Positions 1 through 6,016 are shown, counted from the stretch's first letter. The stretch: DNA of 6,817 bases from CAZMRW01 sp964568805 (GCA_964568805.1 CAZMRW010000130.1:1-6817); one strand, 5' to 3'. Program-made: numbers and translations. The notes: a model not told the origin generated them from the letters alone.

Positions 1-118
1 TCGCCTGTAGGGCTACGGAGTCTATTTTCGCTACATACAAATAATAAATTCATGAATAGCTTTTTGGTACATAATGGTACGGTAAGTGGCGCGCCGCTCA
101 ATGAGTTTAAACGAAGCC

Positions 119-191
119 GCCGAACCCTGATAAAAAACCGGGCTGCGAAACCGCCAACGGGCGGCGCGTCCCTTTGATCGTCGTGTTAGAC
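119..191 (-). other. attC-like integron recombination site (degenerate, third in array)
   Basis: Read on the minus strand, this begins with GTCTAAC (185-191), an exact match to the inverse core RYYYAAC. It continues through the stem sequence AGGGACGCGCC, a CCGCC/GGCGG hairpin with a CGTT loop, and a paired GATCAAAGGG / CCC...TTTTTTATC region. It ends near GTTCGGC (119-125), one mismatch from the core GTTRRRY. The AGGGACGCGCC stem is shared with the attC-like site at 1259-1325. The right-hand core is imperfect, so the site may be degenerate or its true end may lie nearer position 70. Confidence 0.55.
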
Positions 192-211
192 CGACCATGA
201 ATAGTGGCTTT

Positions 212-280
212 GTAGGATGTGGTGAGGAACGAACCGCATCGTTCGCGATTGATGCGGTTCCTATCGTCACCGCATCCTAC
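212..280. repeat. REP-like imperfect palindrome, about 69 bp
   Basis: The outer arms GTAGGATGTGGTGA (212-225) and TCACCGCATCCTAC (267-280) pair at 13 of 14 positions, the exception being a G-T wobble. The inner arms GAACCGCATC (231-240) and GATGCGGTTC (251-260) pair perfectly around a 10-nt loop, and a short unpaired internal bulge separates the two stems. The layout is that of a REP or miniature palindromic element, which normally occurs in many genomic copies. It sits exactly at the point where the hydrolase-like reading frame (277-402) ends and contributes its TAG stop codon. Confidence 0.75.
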
Positions 281-402
281 GGCCCTTTTGGGGCTTCGCC
301 AATGGTGCCTCTGGCTGGGCGGATCAGCACTTCACCAGTGACACTGATAACAAGAGCAAAGAGTAATATGACGCTTATAATGGCAAAGGAAAATCGGCGC
401 AT
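277..402 (-). pseudogene. N-terminal stub resembling a membrane-anchored alpha/beta hydrolase, cut off by a REP element
   Basis: A 41-residue frame starts at an ATG 11 nt beyond the GTTAGCC core of the preceding attC-like site, the usual position of a cassette gene start. It reads as a basic N-terminus (MRRF), one hydrophobic helix (about residues 5-22), then GEVLIRPARGTIGEAPKGP. From memory, the combination of a single N-terminal helix followed by a P-A-R-x-x-I-G-x-x-P pattern resembles the start of bacterial alpha/beta hydrolases of roughly 270 residues. No nucleophile elbow or later hydrolase sequence is present. Translation ends on a TAG inside the REP palindrome (212-280), and the next attC-like site follows directly. 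The simplest reading is that the REP replaced most of a hydrolase cassette gene. A genuine 41-residue membrane peptide cannot be excluded. The family link is recognition of a short pattern only. Confidence 0.5.
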
Positions 403-412
403 GTCTGGCGCG

Positions 413-499
413 GGCTAACACCTAGCTAAGCGGTGGCCGGCGAAGCTGGACGTCCGAGTGAGGAGCAAAGCGGCGAATGCCTTGAGCGCATTATTAGGT
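413..499 (-). other. attC-like integron recombination site (second in array)
   Basis: On the minus strand the site opens with ACCTAAT (493-499), one base from the inverse core RYYYAAC, and closes with GTTAGCC (413-419), one base from GTTRRRY. Between them, GCGCTCAAG and the complement of GCTAAGCGG can form an imperfect stem, and a GGACGTCC palindrome lies near the apex. The inverse core overlaps the TAA stop codon of the TIR-like cassette gene. The stem is less regular than in the site at 1259-1325, so position and orientation between two cassette frames carry much of the support. Confidence 0.65.
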
Positions 500-1252
500 T
501 TTTGCCTCGGCAAGCGCCCGGAGACGAGTTTCTAAGCATTGTTTCAATTCGCGGTAACTTTCGTAAAAAATAACGGGATAGTCTTTCAGATCAAATTCAA
601 GCTTTGTGCCCTTTCGAGCCACATATACCGGGACTTTGCCAATGCCTTGGGCATAGCCAGCTTCATAGAATACATTCGGCCTCGACTCGGTTAAATCAAC
701 AACTACGTATTCCGCTTTTTGAATAGATTCCAATATTCGATCCGTGATTCTCTCATTAACTTGGGCTTCATCTACTCGTTCTGCAGTTAAGCCGCATCGA
801 TCGCAAGCTTCTTTGATGGAATCGAGGACATCATCGAACGGACTGGAAGTGCCGATAGGCATCGCTATAAAAACGTAACCTTTTTGGATATTGTAAATTA
901 CTTCTGGCTCATTTCGTTTTTCTTCAGCTTCCTTTGGATTATCACGCTTTTCTTCAATTGCTCCAATAGTTTGTTGAATCATATCGCGAACATGCGAATT
1001 CAAGCTTTGAAGATAAACCTTCTGAAAAATCATATTGAACGGGTCAACATTCCTCATGATCATTCCTCCGACAGCAGGAGGAGGTGAGATCGTCATTGTG
1101 TAGGAGCATCCAGCCTCAACAACCTCTCTTTGAACGGAAGCCTTTGTTCGATTTATCTCCGAACGGGCGCCCGGATCACCAGTTTCTTCCCATTGATTAA
1201 GAACGAGAAGAAAACGGTTTAATTTTTCAATTCTTTTATCTGCATAGTCCAT
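494..1252 (-). CDS. Cassette-borne protein with C-terminal TIR/nucleoside-deoxyribosyltransferase-like domain
   Basis: This 252-residue soluble protein has two parts. Residues 126-232 form a Rossmann-like domain: YVFIAMPIG (126-134), a helix, the AERVDE segment (157-162), ITDRILESI (169-177), YVVVDLTE (182-189), PNVFYEAGYA (192-201), ARKGT (212-216) and DLKDYPVIFY (221-230). This pattern is typical of the superfamily that includes nucleoside 2-deoxyribosyltransferases and TIR-like NAD-cleaving domains; D186 and E197 are the likely active-site residues by analogy. Residues 1-115 are a separate, mostly helical region containing PPPAVGGMIMRNVDPF, of unknown role. A charged linker (about 100-117) joins them. 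The ATG lies 6 nt after the GTTAGGT core of the upstream attC-like site, whose AGGT may serve as the ribosome binding site; the stop overlaps the next attC-like site. A nucleotide-cleaving anti-phage role is plausible but inferred; no partner gene is visible. Confidence 0.85.
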   Translation of the reverse strand: MDYADKRIEKLNRFLLVLNQWEETGDPGARSEINRTKASVQREVVEAGCSYTMTISPPPAVGGMIMRNVDPFNMIFQKVYLQSLNSHVRDMIQQTIGAIEEKRDNPKEAEEKRNEPEVIYNIQKGYVFIAMPIGTSSPFDDVLDSIKEACDRCGLTAERVDEAQVNERITDRILESIQKAEYVVVDLTESRPNVFYEAGYAQGIGKVPVYVARKGTKLEFDLKDYPVIFYESYRELKQCLETRLRALAEAKT

Positions 1253-1258
1253 TTTTTA

Positions 1259-1325
1259 ACCTAACGAATAAAGTTGAAGGGCACGCCACTTTTTGGCGCG
1301 TCCCTCTCGAACGCCGTGTTAGGGC
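1259..1325 (-). other. attC-like integron recombination site (best-formed)
   Basis: On the minus strand the site runs from GCCCTAAC (1318-1325) to GTTAGGT (1259-1265), the latter an exact match to the core GTTRRRY. The body contains GGCGTTCGAGAGGGACGCGC and a facing TGGCGTGCCC, which pair imperfectly as GGGACGCGCCA against TGGCGTGCCC around an A-rich loop, with the mismatches expected of an attC stem. It starts 1 nt after the stop codon of the 178-residue cassette gene and ends 6 nt before the ATG of the next. The length of about 67 bp and this placement are typical of attC sites. Confidence 0.85.
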
Positions 1326-1326
1326 T

Positions 1327-1863
1327 TTACCTGCGAGAATAGTTGAGCAATTCCCACTGCGCTGGGGTGAGACTTTTCGCACTTGCGAACGCTTTGATTT
1401 CATTAATTACGTCTTCGTACGGCTTTCGTTCCTTAATTTCCGTCCAGTTAACCTTATCTTTGAACTTGGTTTTGTTGATAACAATCCGATCAACTGGACA
1501 ATGAGGCGGTTCCTTAATATGCCCAAGGCACCACATGTATTTAACTGCGAGGTTGAGCAGTTTTTGAGCAACACCGTACTTATAGCCGGCAATCCCTAGC
1601 ACACCTGCACCAAGAGTGTTTGCCTTCTCGATAAGTGATTCTATATTCTTGTAGTGTTGATCTTCGCTGCAACCATCTTTGTAGCTCTGGAATATCTCCG
1701 ATTCGATATGGGCAATAACGGAGGCTCTAAATTCAGACGCCTTTCTGTCTTCCGAACTCAATCCCTTCTTGTATAGCTTCGCCCGTTGCACAGAAGCATT
1801 CCAAGCAAGAATCCATATTTCATTGACGATAAATTTCTGCTCTTTCGTCATAGCCAATTTCAT
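1327..1863 (-). CDS. Conserved hypothetical protein, probable integron cassette gene
   Basis: This is a 178-residue soluble protein with no signal peptide or membrane segment. The N-terminal half is helical and charged. The centre contains GIAGYKYGVAQKLLNLAVKY, followed by MWCLGHIKEPPHCPVDRIVI, and the end carries VNWTEIKERKPYEDVINEI and LTPAQWELLNYSRR. I recall the K-Y-x-W-C-L-G, P-P-H-C-P-x-D and W-E-L patterns from a family of uncharacterised bacterial proteins, but know no function. The Cys-rich W-C-L-G...H-C-P segment is its most distinctive part. The ATG at 1863 is preferred because AGGA lies 8 nt upstream; a GTG at 1866 would add one residue. The gene ends 1 nt before a well-formed attC-like site and is co-oriented with the TIR-like gene, consistent with its being a mobile cassette. 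Orphan or two-gene function with the TIR-like gene cannot be decided here. Confidence 0.8.
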   Translation of the reverse strand: MKLAMTKEQKFIVNEIWILAWNASVQRAKLYKKGLSSEDRKASEFRASVIAHIESEIFQSYKDGCSEDQHYKNIESLIEKANTLGAGVLGIAGYKYGVAQKLLNLAVKYMWCLGHIKEPPHCPVDRIVINKTKFKDKVNWTEIKERKPYEDVINEIKAFASAKSLTPAQWELLNYSRR

Positions 1864-1880
1864 CACCGATTCCTAAAAAG

Positions 1881-1887
1881 CCTTAAC
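1881..1887 (-). other. Possible cassette boundary (core-like heptamer)
   Basis: The minus strand reads GTTAAGG, one base from the GTTRRRY core, 17 nt upstream of the ATG at 1863. It would mark the left boundary of the first visible cassette. No attC-like stem-loop is visible further upstream, so it could instead be an attI-type site, the remains of a disrupted attC, or chance. Confidence 0.3.
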
Positions 1888-1892
1888 AAGTA

Positions 1893-1921
1893 ATTATATA
1901 ATTTCTGAATATCTTCCCTAC
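1893..1921 (-). promoter_or_regulatory. Weak promoter candidate upstream of the first cassette gene
   Basis: The minus strand has a perfect -10 hexamer TATAAT (1893-1898) within an A/T-rich stretch, 29 nt upstream of the ATG at 1863. The hexamer 17 bp further upstream is GTAGGG (1916-1921), a poor -35 match. Initiation would fall near 1886, about at the proposed cassette boundary, and could drive all downstream minus-strand cassettes. The support is the -10 element only. Confidence 0.3.
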
Positions 1922-1985
1922 TTTGAGGCTTATTTGCAACAAATTGGTGATGTTAGTTTTGTAGATACCGTCTTAATAATCAAGT

Positions 1986-2207
1986 TTAAATTCCATAATT
2001 GGCTTGATAAGGCTGACGTGTTTTTTGAACGCCGAAGCACAAATGGACCAGTTTGCGCATGACAGCGCCGAGGGCGGACATTTTGCTTTTACCGCGATCC
2101 TGCAAACGGAGATAAAGTGCTTTGAGATGTGGGTTATGTTGAGCGCCTACGATGGCAGCCATATACAGAATGGCGCGAATACGAGTGGGAAAGATTGTGA
2201 TGGTAGT
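1986..2207 (-). pseudogene. C-terminal remnant of an IS110-family transposase
   Basis: The minus-strand frame ending at TAA (1986-1988) encodes TRIRAILYMAAIVGAQHNPH, LKALYLRLQDRGKSKMSALG, then AVMRKLVHLCFGVQKTRQPY and QANYGI. This matches the conserved C-terminus of IS110-type transposases, where the R-x-x-L-Y-M-A-A-x-V segment, an H-N-P motif, A-x-x-x-R-x-x-x-x-G-K-x-K and M-R-K-L occur in this order. An in-frame stop at 2208-2210 cuts off everything upstream, so the DEDD catalytic domain and the C-terminal serine region are missing. Homology probably begins near 2190. The fragment lies between the cassette array and the helicase gene. It is a dead remnant; no element ends were identified. 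Confidence 0.75.
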
Positions 2208-2222
2208 TTAATTTGCTAACCA

Positions 2223-2249
2223 TATATCATCCCAAAACAGGATGATATA
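2223..2249. terminator. Perfect 10-bp stem-loop downstream of the helicase gene
   Basis: TATATCATCC (2223-2232) and GGATGATATA (2240-2249) form a perfect stem with a 7-nt loop, 24 bp past the stop codon of the minus-strand helicase gene. No U-tract follows on the minus strand, so it may be a weak terminator or an mRNA 3'-end stabilising hairpin rather than a standard intrinsic terminator. Confidence 0.45.
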
Positions 2250-2273
2250 CAGATAGGGAAAACATACAGGTGC

Positions 2274-3605
2274 TTATTCAGCCTGATTTACATCCGTCTC
2301 GCTACTGGGCATTCGCCGCTTGCCGATGTTTTTCCTGTCCCGGTGCCGTATCTTGACCTTTTCGGCCGCCTTTTTTTCCGGCGCCGGTTTCTTTTTGACG
2401 CCCACGGCCTTGCCCGACGACTTCAGCTTTTTTGGGCCTTTATAAGCACCTTCCAGTTCCTTGATCGTACGGCGCCTGAAGTTCTGCTTTAAATACCGTT
2501 CGATCGCGGACATCAAATTCCATTCGGTCGGCTTCACCAGGGTAATGGCCAGCCCCGATTGTTCGGCACGTCCGGTGCGGCCGATGCGGTGTGTGTAATC
2601 GACCGCGTTTCGGGGAACGTCGAAATTAATGACCAGGTCGATGCCGAAGACATCCAGGCCGCGCGCGGCCAGGTCGGTGGCGATGACAATGTTGATCTCA
2701 CCCTCCCGCAACAGGGCCATGATGCGGTTGCGCTCTTTCTGGTCGATTTCGCCATGCAGCACGCCGACGCGGAGCTTTTGTCCGCGCAAGGGGCCTTGCA
2801 ACTGGTCGGCCTGTATTCTTGAGTTGGTGAAAACCAGGGCCTTGTCGAACGGTTCGTTGAGCAATAGCCAGGCCAGCAGTTTTTGCTTATGCGCGGTGTC
2901 GTCGGCCAGGACGATCTGCTGTTCGATTTGGCTGTGCCGGTCGTGCAGGGCATTCAGGGCGACGATTTCAGGATTGCGCAGGATCTGGGTGGCTATCCGG
3001 TTGACGCCGTTATGATTGAGCGTAGCCGAAAACAGCAGGGTTTGCCGCTCTCGGTTGCAGCGTTCGACGATGGTCAGTACGTCCTCGCTAAAGCCCATGT
3101 CGAGCATACGGTCGGCCTCATCCAGGATCAGAATGTCCAGATGAGTGAAATCCTGAGAGTCCTGTTCCATTAATTCCAGCAGGCGGCCGGGCGTGGCGAT
3201 GACGATTTCGGCATTTCTCCTGAGCATTTTTTGCTGTTGCTTAAAATCGTCACCGCCGGTGATCAGACCGGTTTTCAGCTCTGTGTATTCCGCCAGTTGC
3301 AGGCATTGCTGATAAATTTGTTGGGCCAGTTCGCGGGTCGGCGCCAGGATCAACACCCGCGTACCGAACAACGTGGATGGCTGCGCCAGCAAATGGTTCA
3401 AGGCCGGCAATAAAAAAGCGGCGGTCTTGCCGCTGCCGGTTTCGGCGCTGACTTTGAGGTCTTTATGCGCCAGCGCAAGCGGAATGGCTTGTTGCTGCAC
3501 AGGAGTAGGGCAGTCGAAACCCAGTTTGTTAACCGCGCTCAGCAAGGGTTCTGCTAAGGACAATGCTGCAAATGACAAGGAACTTTCTGTTGAATCGGTT
3601 TGCAT
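2274..3605 (-). CDS. srmB: DEAD-box ATP-dependent RNA helicase, SrmB-like
   Basis: This is a complete 443-residue DEAD-box helicase. Motifs are in order: Q motif with the upstream Phe12 and PTPVQQQAIP (33-42), Walker A AETGSGKT (54-61), PTRELA (89-94), TGG (116-118), TPGR (138-141), DEAD (162-165), SAT (193-195), VFTNS (258-262), ATDLAARGLD (309-318) and HRIGRTGR (339-346). The basic tail, with RHRDRKNIGKRR near the end, closely matches the tail of E. coli SrmB, which helps assemble the 50S ribosomal subunit; this favours SrmB over RhlE, DbpA or DeaD. The protein acts in the cytoplasm on rRNA-protein complexes. The start at 3605 fits the family's N-terminal spacing, though no strong Shine-Dalgarno is seen. 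A TATAAT lies upstream on the minus strand (3658-3663) without a good -35. The gene is divergent from the rhomboid gene and appears monocistronic. Confidence 0.9.
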   Translation of the reverse strand: MQTDSTESSLSFAALSLAEPLLSAVNKLGFDCPTPVQQQAIPLALAHKDLKVSAETGSGKTAAFLLPALNHLLAQPSTLFGTRVLILAPTRELAQQIYQQCLQLAEYTELKTGLITGGDDFKQQQKMLRRNAEIVIATPGRLLELMEQDSQDFTHLDILILDEADRMLDMGFSEDVLTIVERCNRERQTLLFSATLNHNGVNRIATQILRNPEIVALNALHDRHSQIEQQIVLADDTAHKQKLLAWLLLNEPFDKALVFTNSRIQADQLQGPLRGQKLRVGVLHGEIDQKERNRIMALLREGEINIVIATDLAARGLDVFGIDLVINFDVPRNAVDYTHRIGRTGRAEQSGLAITLVKPTEWNLMSAIERYLKQNFRRRTIKELEGAYKGPKKLKSSGKAVGVKKKPAPEKKAAEKVKIRHRDRKNIGKRRMPSSETDVNQAE

Positions 3606-3804
3606 GAATGTATTGTAATTGATCCGGGTTAGGGAACTAGGGGGAATTTTTGCAGATATTATAAGCTTTTATATCGGCGGTCCGATGATTAATTGTGCCG
3701 ATGGTGTATAAACTGGTAAGCTTTAGCAAATGCGTTGGGATTATCCATTAGGGCGATGCAAAACTGACATTGTTAACCCGCTTTGCCGCAACAGAGTTGG
3801 AACC

Positions 3805-4488
3805 ATGATACCGATTAGAGATACGGCGCCTTGTCATTCAAGGCCGATAGTAACCTGGAGCTTGATTGTCATCTGCGTGAGCATTTTTATCGCCATGCAG
3901 TTGATGCCCTACGAATTAAGTTATCGGCTGGTCAATCAGTACGGCATGGTGCCGCTTCGGTATTCCAACCCGGCGTGGGCCAATTATCACCACTTGCCTT
4001 TTGACGGTTATTTATCTTTTGTCACCAACCTGTTTTTACATGGCAACTGGCCGCATTTGATCGTCAATATGTTGTTCATGTGGATTTTTGCAGATAATGT
4101 TGAAGACCGGATGGGGCGCATTCCTTTTTTGGCATTTTATGTGCTTTGCGGACTCTTTGCCACGTATCTGCAATGGTACTTTGATCCGACCCTCGATATT
4201 CCCGTGGTAGGTGCATCGGGCCCCCTGGCCGGCGTATTGGGGGCCTATTTTTTTCTCTATCCGATGGCAAGGGTAGTGCTGATGCCGATACCCTTTATAC
4301 CGTTTCTCATGAATGTCCCTGCAATTGCATTTCTGGGCTTGTGGATCATTATCCAGCTTCATGATGCGACGACGTCCGTCTTATTTAAAGGGGTGGCTGC
4401 CGATGTCGCCTGGTGGGCCCATTTAGGCGGCTTTATTGCCGGTATTATTCTGTACCGTTTTTTTATTAAAAAACAACCGGCGGAATAA
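3805..4488 (+). CDS. Rhomboid-family intramembrane serine protease
   Basis: This 227-residue multi-pass inner-membrane protein carries the rhomboid signature: HLIVN (84-88) at the start of a core helix, GASG with the nucleophile Ser138 (136-139), and AHLGG with the catalytic His206 (205-209). About six hydrophobic segments are visible, beginning at residues 16-34 and 70-96. The loop with conserved EDRMGR (100-105) follows the second core helix. Rhomboids cleave transmembrane substrates within the bilayer; the substrate cannot be told from sequence. The frame is open from an ATG at 3730, but the ATG at 3805 gives MIPIRDTAP, the usual N-terminus of this subfamily, so I choose it. The ribosome binding site is weak (GGA just before the ATG). 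It is divergent from the helicase gene and followed by a separate promoter-like element. Confidence 0.9.
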   Translation: MIPIRDTAPCHSRPIVTWSLIVICVSIFIAMQLMPYELSYRLVNQYGMVPLRYSNPAWANYHHLPFDGYLSFVTNLFLHGNWPHLIVNMLFMWIFADNVEDRMGRIPFLAFYVLCGLFATYLQWYFDPTLDIPVVGASGPLAGVLGAYFFLYPMARVVLMPIPFIPFLMNVPAIAFLGLWIIIQLHDATTSVLFKGVAADVAWWAHLGGFIAGIILYRFFIKKQPAE

Positions 4489-4491
4489 TAA

Positions 4492-4521
4492 TGGATCAAT
4501 TTAACGGCTTTAAGATATAAT
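4492..4521 (+). promoter_or_regulatory. Promoter candidate for the small membrane protein
   Basis: A perfect -10 TATAAT (4516-4521) lies in the gap after the rhomboid gene, with a partial -35 TGGATC (4492-4497) at 18-bp spacing. Initiation near 4528 would leave a leader of roughly 50-95 nt, depending on the start codon used by the next gene. Confidence 0.4.
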
Positions 4522-4621
4522 TTGCACAAAAAACGCGGGACTTATCGGTCAATTCGCCAGAGCCGAGAGTCCTTCTTTGTCTAAACAGGGCTCCAGGTTC
4601 TCTCAGGAAATAGAAAGTTAT

Positions 4622-4948
4622 ATGAAAAAAGTTAACGTTGCGTTGGTAAGGCTGCTTCAGTTTGTAGTTTTTGTTGTTTTTACATTCGTTGTTATCACTT
4701 ATTTCGGCGCTATGATTTTATTACCGCTGGATGCCGTTGCGTTGCTGATAAAACTGATGGGTTTTGTCGGTTTGCATGGCTTTATTGGTGCAATTATCGC
4801 CATTCCGGTGGTCGGCTATTTGGGTTTGATTGTTTACAGAACTCCGGGTCTTTGTAAAATGATCATCGATACCGGCATTGATCTGGTCAAGATCGGCAAA
4901 GCCAAAGTCGAAGCGTTTAATGACATTGTTAACGCCGTTAAAGCCTGA
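4622..4948 (+). CDS. Small hydrophobic membrane protein of unknown function
   Basis: This 108-residue protein has no family that I recognise. The N-terminus MKKVNVALVRLL is followed by a long hydrophobic stretch (about residues 8-36), a second hydrophobic region (about 38-73) rich in Gly, Ile and Val, and a soluble, mildly amphipathic C-terminal helix (about 75-108) containing IDLVKIGKAKVEAFNDIVNA. Two or three membrane helices with a cytoplasmic tail are likely. The ATG at 4622 has an AGAAAG just upstream and an AGGA further off; an in-frame TTG at 4577 would add 15 polar residues and is the alternative start. The gene stands alone between a promoter-like element (4492-4521) and a long spacer ending in a strong terminator. 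The composition resembles that of its neighbours and shows no sign of transfer. Confidence 0.75.
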   Translation: MKKVNVALVRLLQFVVFVVFTFVVITYFGAMILLPLDAVALLIKLMGFVGLHGFIGAIIAIPVVGYLGLIVYRTPGLCKMIIDTGIDLVKIGKAKVEAFNDIVNAVKA

Positions 4949-5069
4949 TACGCCATCAGGTTCGCCAGTGTGACGCTGCTTATTAATTTCAGGCTGTCGG
5001 CTGTAACTTCTTAATCATTGGAATAACGTCAGATCGATTGAAATCACTCCGTTAGTTTGAGTTGAGCTT

Positions 5070-5104
5070 AAAAAGGCGTGCCGGATTAATCCCCACGCCT
5101 TTTT
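5070..5104. terminator. Strong, symmetrical (bidirectional) intrinsic terminator
   Basis: AAAAAGGCGTG (5070-5080) and CACGCCTTTTT (5094-5104) form a perfect 11-bp inverted repeat. The GC-rich part is followed by a T-run on both strands, so it can end transcription in either direction. The loop contains GGATTAATCC, itself a palindrome that can extend the hairpin. It lies 121 bp after the small membrane protein gene; the spacer between them holds nothing else I can identify. Confidence 0.85.
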
Positions 5105-5241
5105 TATTTATGGTTTATTAGAGTACAATTCCACTTGCGTTGTAGGGAAATTACCTTTTATTACCGACGATCCATAAGCATGTTTTTATCGACTTTTCAT
5201 TCGTATTATTTTGTCTATGTTGAATCTTATAGGGTATAGAT

Positions 5242-5961
5242 ATGTGTTTTAGTGCAAATATGTCACTGGGGCTGGGTATCGCTGGACTAGCCGCCTCAGG
5301 AATTACTTACCTCGATAAAGAGGAATCTCTTTGGGTGCGAACCGCTCGGGCTTATGCGATATTCCATTTTTCATTGATGGAATTGATTCAATATTTTGCC
5401 TACCCGGTTGCCAATCAATGCGGCTATGGAACCAATCTCTTTCTAAGCGAATTATCGACTTATCATATCAGTTTACAGGCTCTGGCGATTATGCCGGCGC
5501 TGGCTACCTATTCTTCCGACCCGACTGCGCTGAAGCGTGCATTTCAACTCGGCGTGGCGCTGAGCGGTTCCTTTCTGGTTTTTAATTTTCTGCCCAAAGA
5601 ATTGCAACTGGGCGATATCGAACCCAATTTTATCGGCAACATGATCGCCTGCCTGTTCATGGGCAAGTATCATATCGGCTATTCCATTCCCAGCGCTTTC
5701 GGCTTGCTGGTAACGTGGGGCTCGTTATTCGGTCTGGCATTGAGCGGGTATGTCTGGAAAAACAACTGGAAAATAGCCAGTTATCATTTCGTCATGGCAC
5801 TTTTCACCCTGTTTGTGCCGCAATGGCTGTTCGGCGTCACCACCGGCGAAGCGGCCGCGATCTATTGTTTTTACTCGATACCGATTACCGCGAGTTTCAT
5901 GCCGTGGTTTAAAAGGTTTTTCATGGCTCAACCGGCGGAATTGGAACGCCAGTATGTTTGA
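5242..5961 (+). CDS. DUF5765-like multi-pass membrane protein
   Basis: This is a 239-residue integral membrane protein with about seven hydrophobic segments. It begins MCFSANMSLGLGI, a start resembling families annotated with an M-C-[FW]-S-A N-terminus. The order FSLMELIQYF (43-52), NQCG (58-61), YHISLQ (74-79), YHIGYSIPSAFG (143-154) and a late YHFVMALF segment matches, from memory, the uncharacterised DUF5765 family (S-L-M-E-x-L-Q, Q-C-G, H-I-x-x-Q, W-H-I-x-W-x-x-P). Paired histidines and the conserved cysteine near membrane boundaries could bind a ligand or metal, but this is speculative. The ATG at 5242 has AGGG 8 nt upstream, and the MCFSA start agrees with the family. The gene is insulated by the terminator at 5070-5104 and followed by about 285 bp of noncoding DNA, so it is probably monocistronic. 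Its function is unknown. Confidence 0.8.
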   Translation: MCFSANMSLGLGIAGLAASGITYLDKEESLWVRTARAYAIFHFSLMELIQYFAYPVANQCGYGTNLFLSELSTYHISLQALAIMPALATYSSDPTALKRAFQLGVALSGSFLVFNFLPKELQLGDIEPNFIGNMIACLFMGKYHIGYSIPSAFGLLVTWGSLFGLALSGYVWKNNWKIASYHFVMALFTLFVPQWLFGVTTGEAAAIYCFYSIPITASFMPWFKRFFMAQPAELERQYV

Positions 5962-6016
5962 CCTGAAAAACAGAAGGTTACGCCAGGCCTGAACGGCAAT
6001 AAATTTAAACCACGTT

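Noticed and set aside
31..270. Minus-strand open frame of 79 codons
   Set aside because: It runs through the REP palindrome and the third attC-like site and has a composition driven by those elements, with no protein-like pattern.
197..418. Plus-strand open frame of 73 codons
   Set aside because: It covers the REP palindrome and lies antisense to the hydrolase-like stub, which has the better start context and a recognisable pattern.
884..1087. Plus-strand open frame of 67 codons with a hydrophobic start
   Set aside because: It is fully antisense to the well-supported TIR-like gene and has no supporting start context.
1867..1985. Complete attI or attC site upstream of the first cassette gene
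   Set aside because: Only a core-like heptamer (GTTAAGG) is present; no GC-rich imperfect stem or matching inverse core could be found.
2004..2219. Plus-strand open frame of 71 codons
   Set aside because: It is the antisense shadow of the IS110 transposase remnant, whose minus-strand translation matches a known transposase C-terminus.
3730..3804. Upstream in-frame extension of the rhomboid gene
   Set aside because: The extra 25 residues are polar and unlike rhomboid N-termini, while the ATG at 3805 gives the usual MIPIRDT start.
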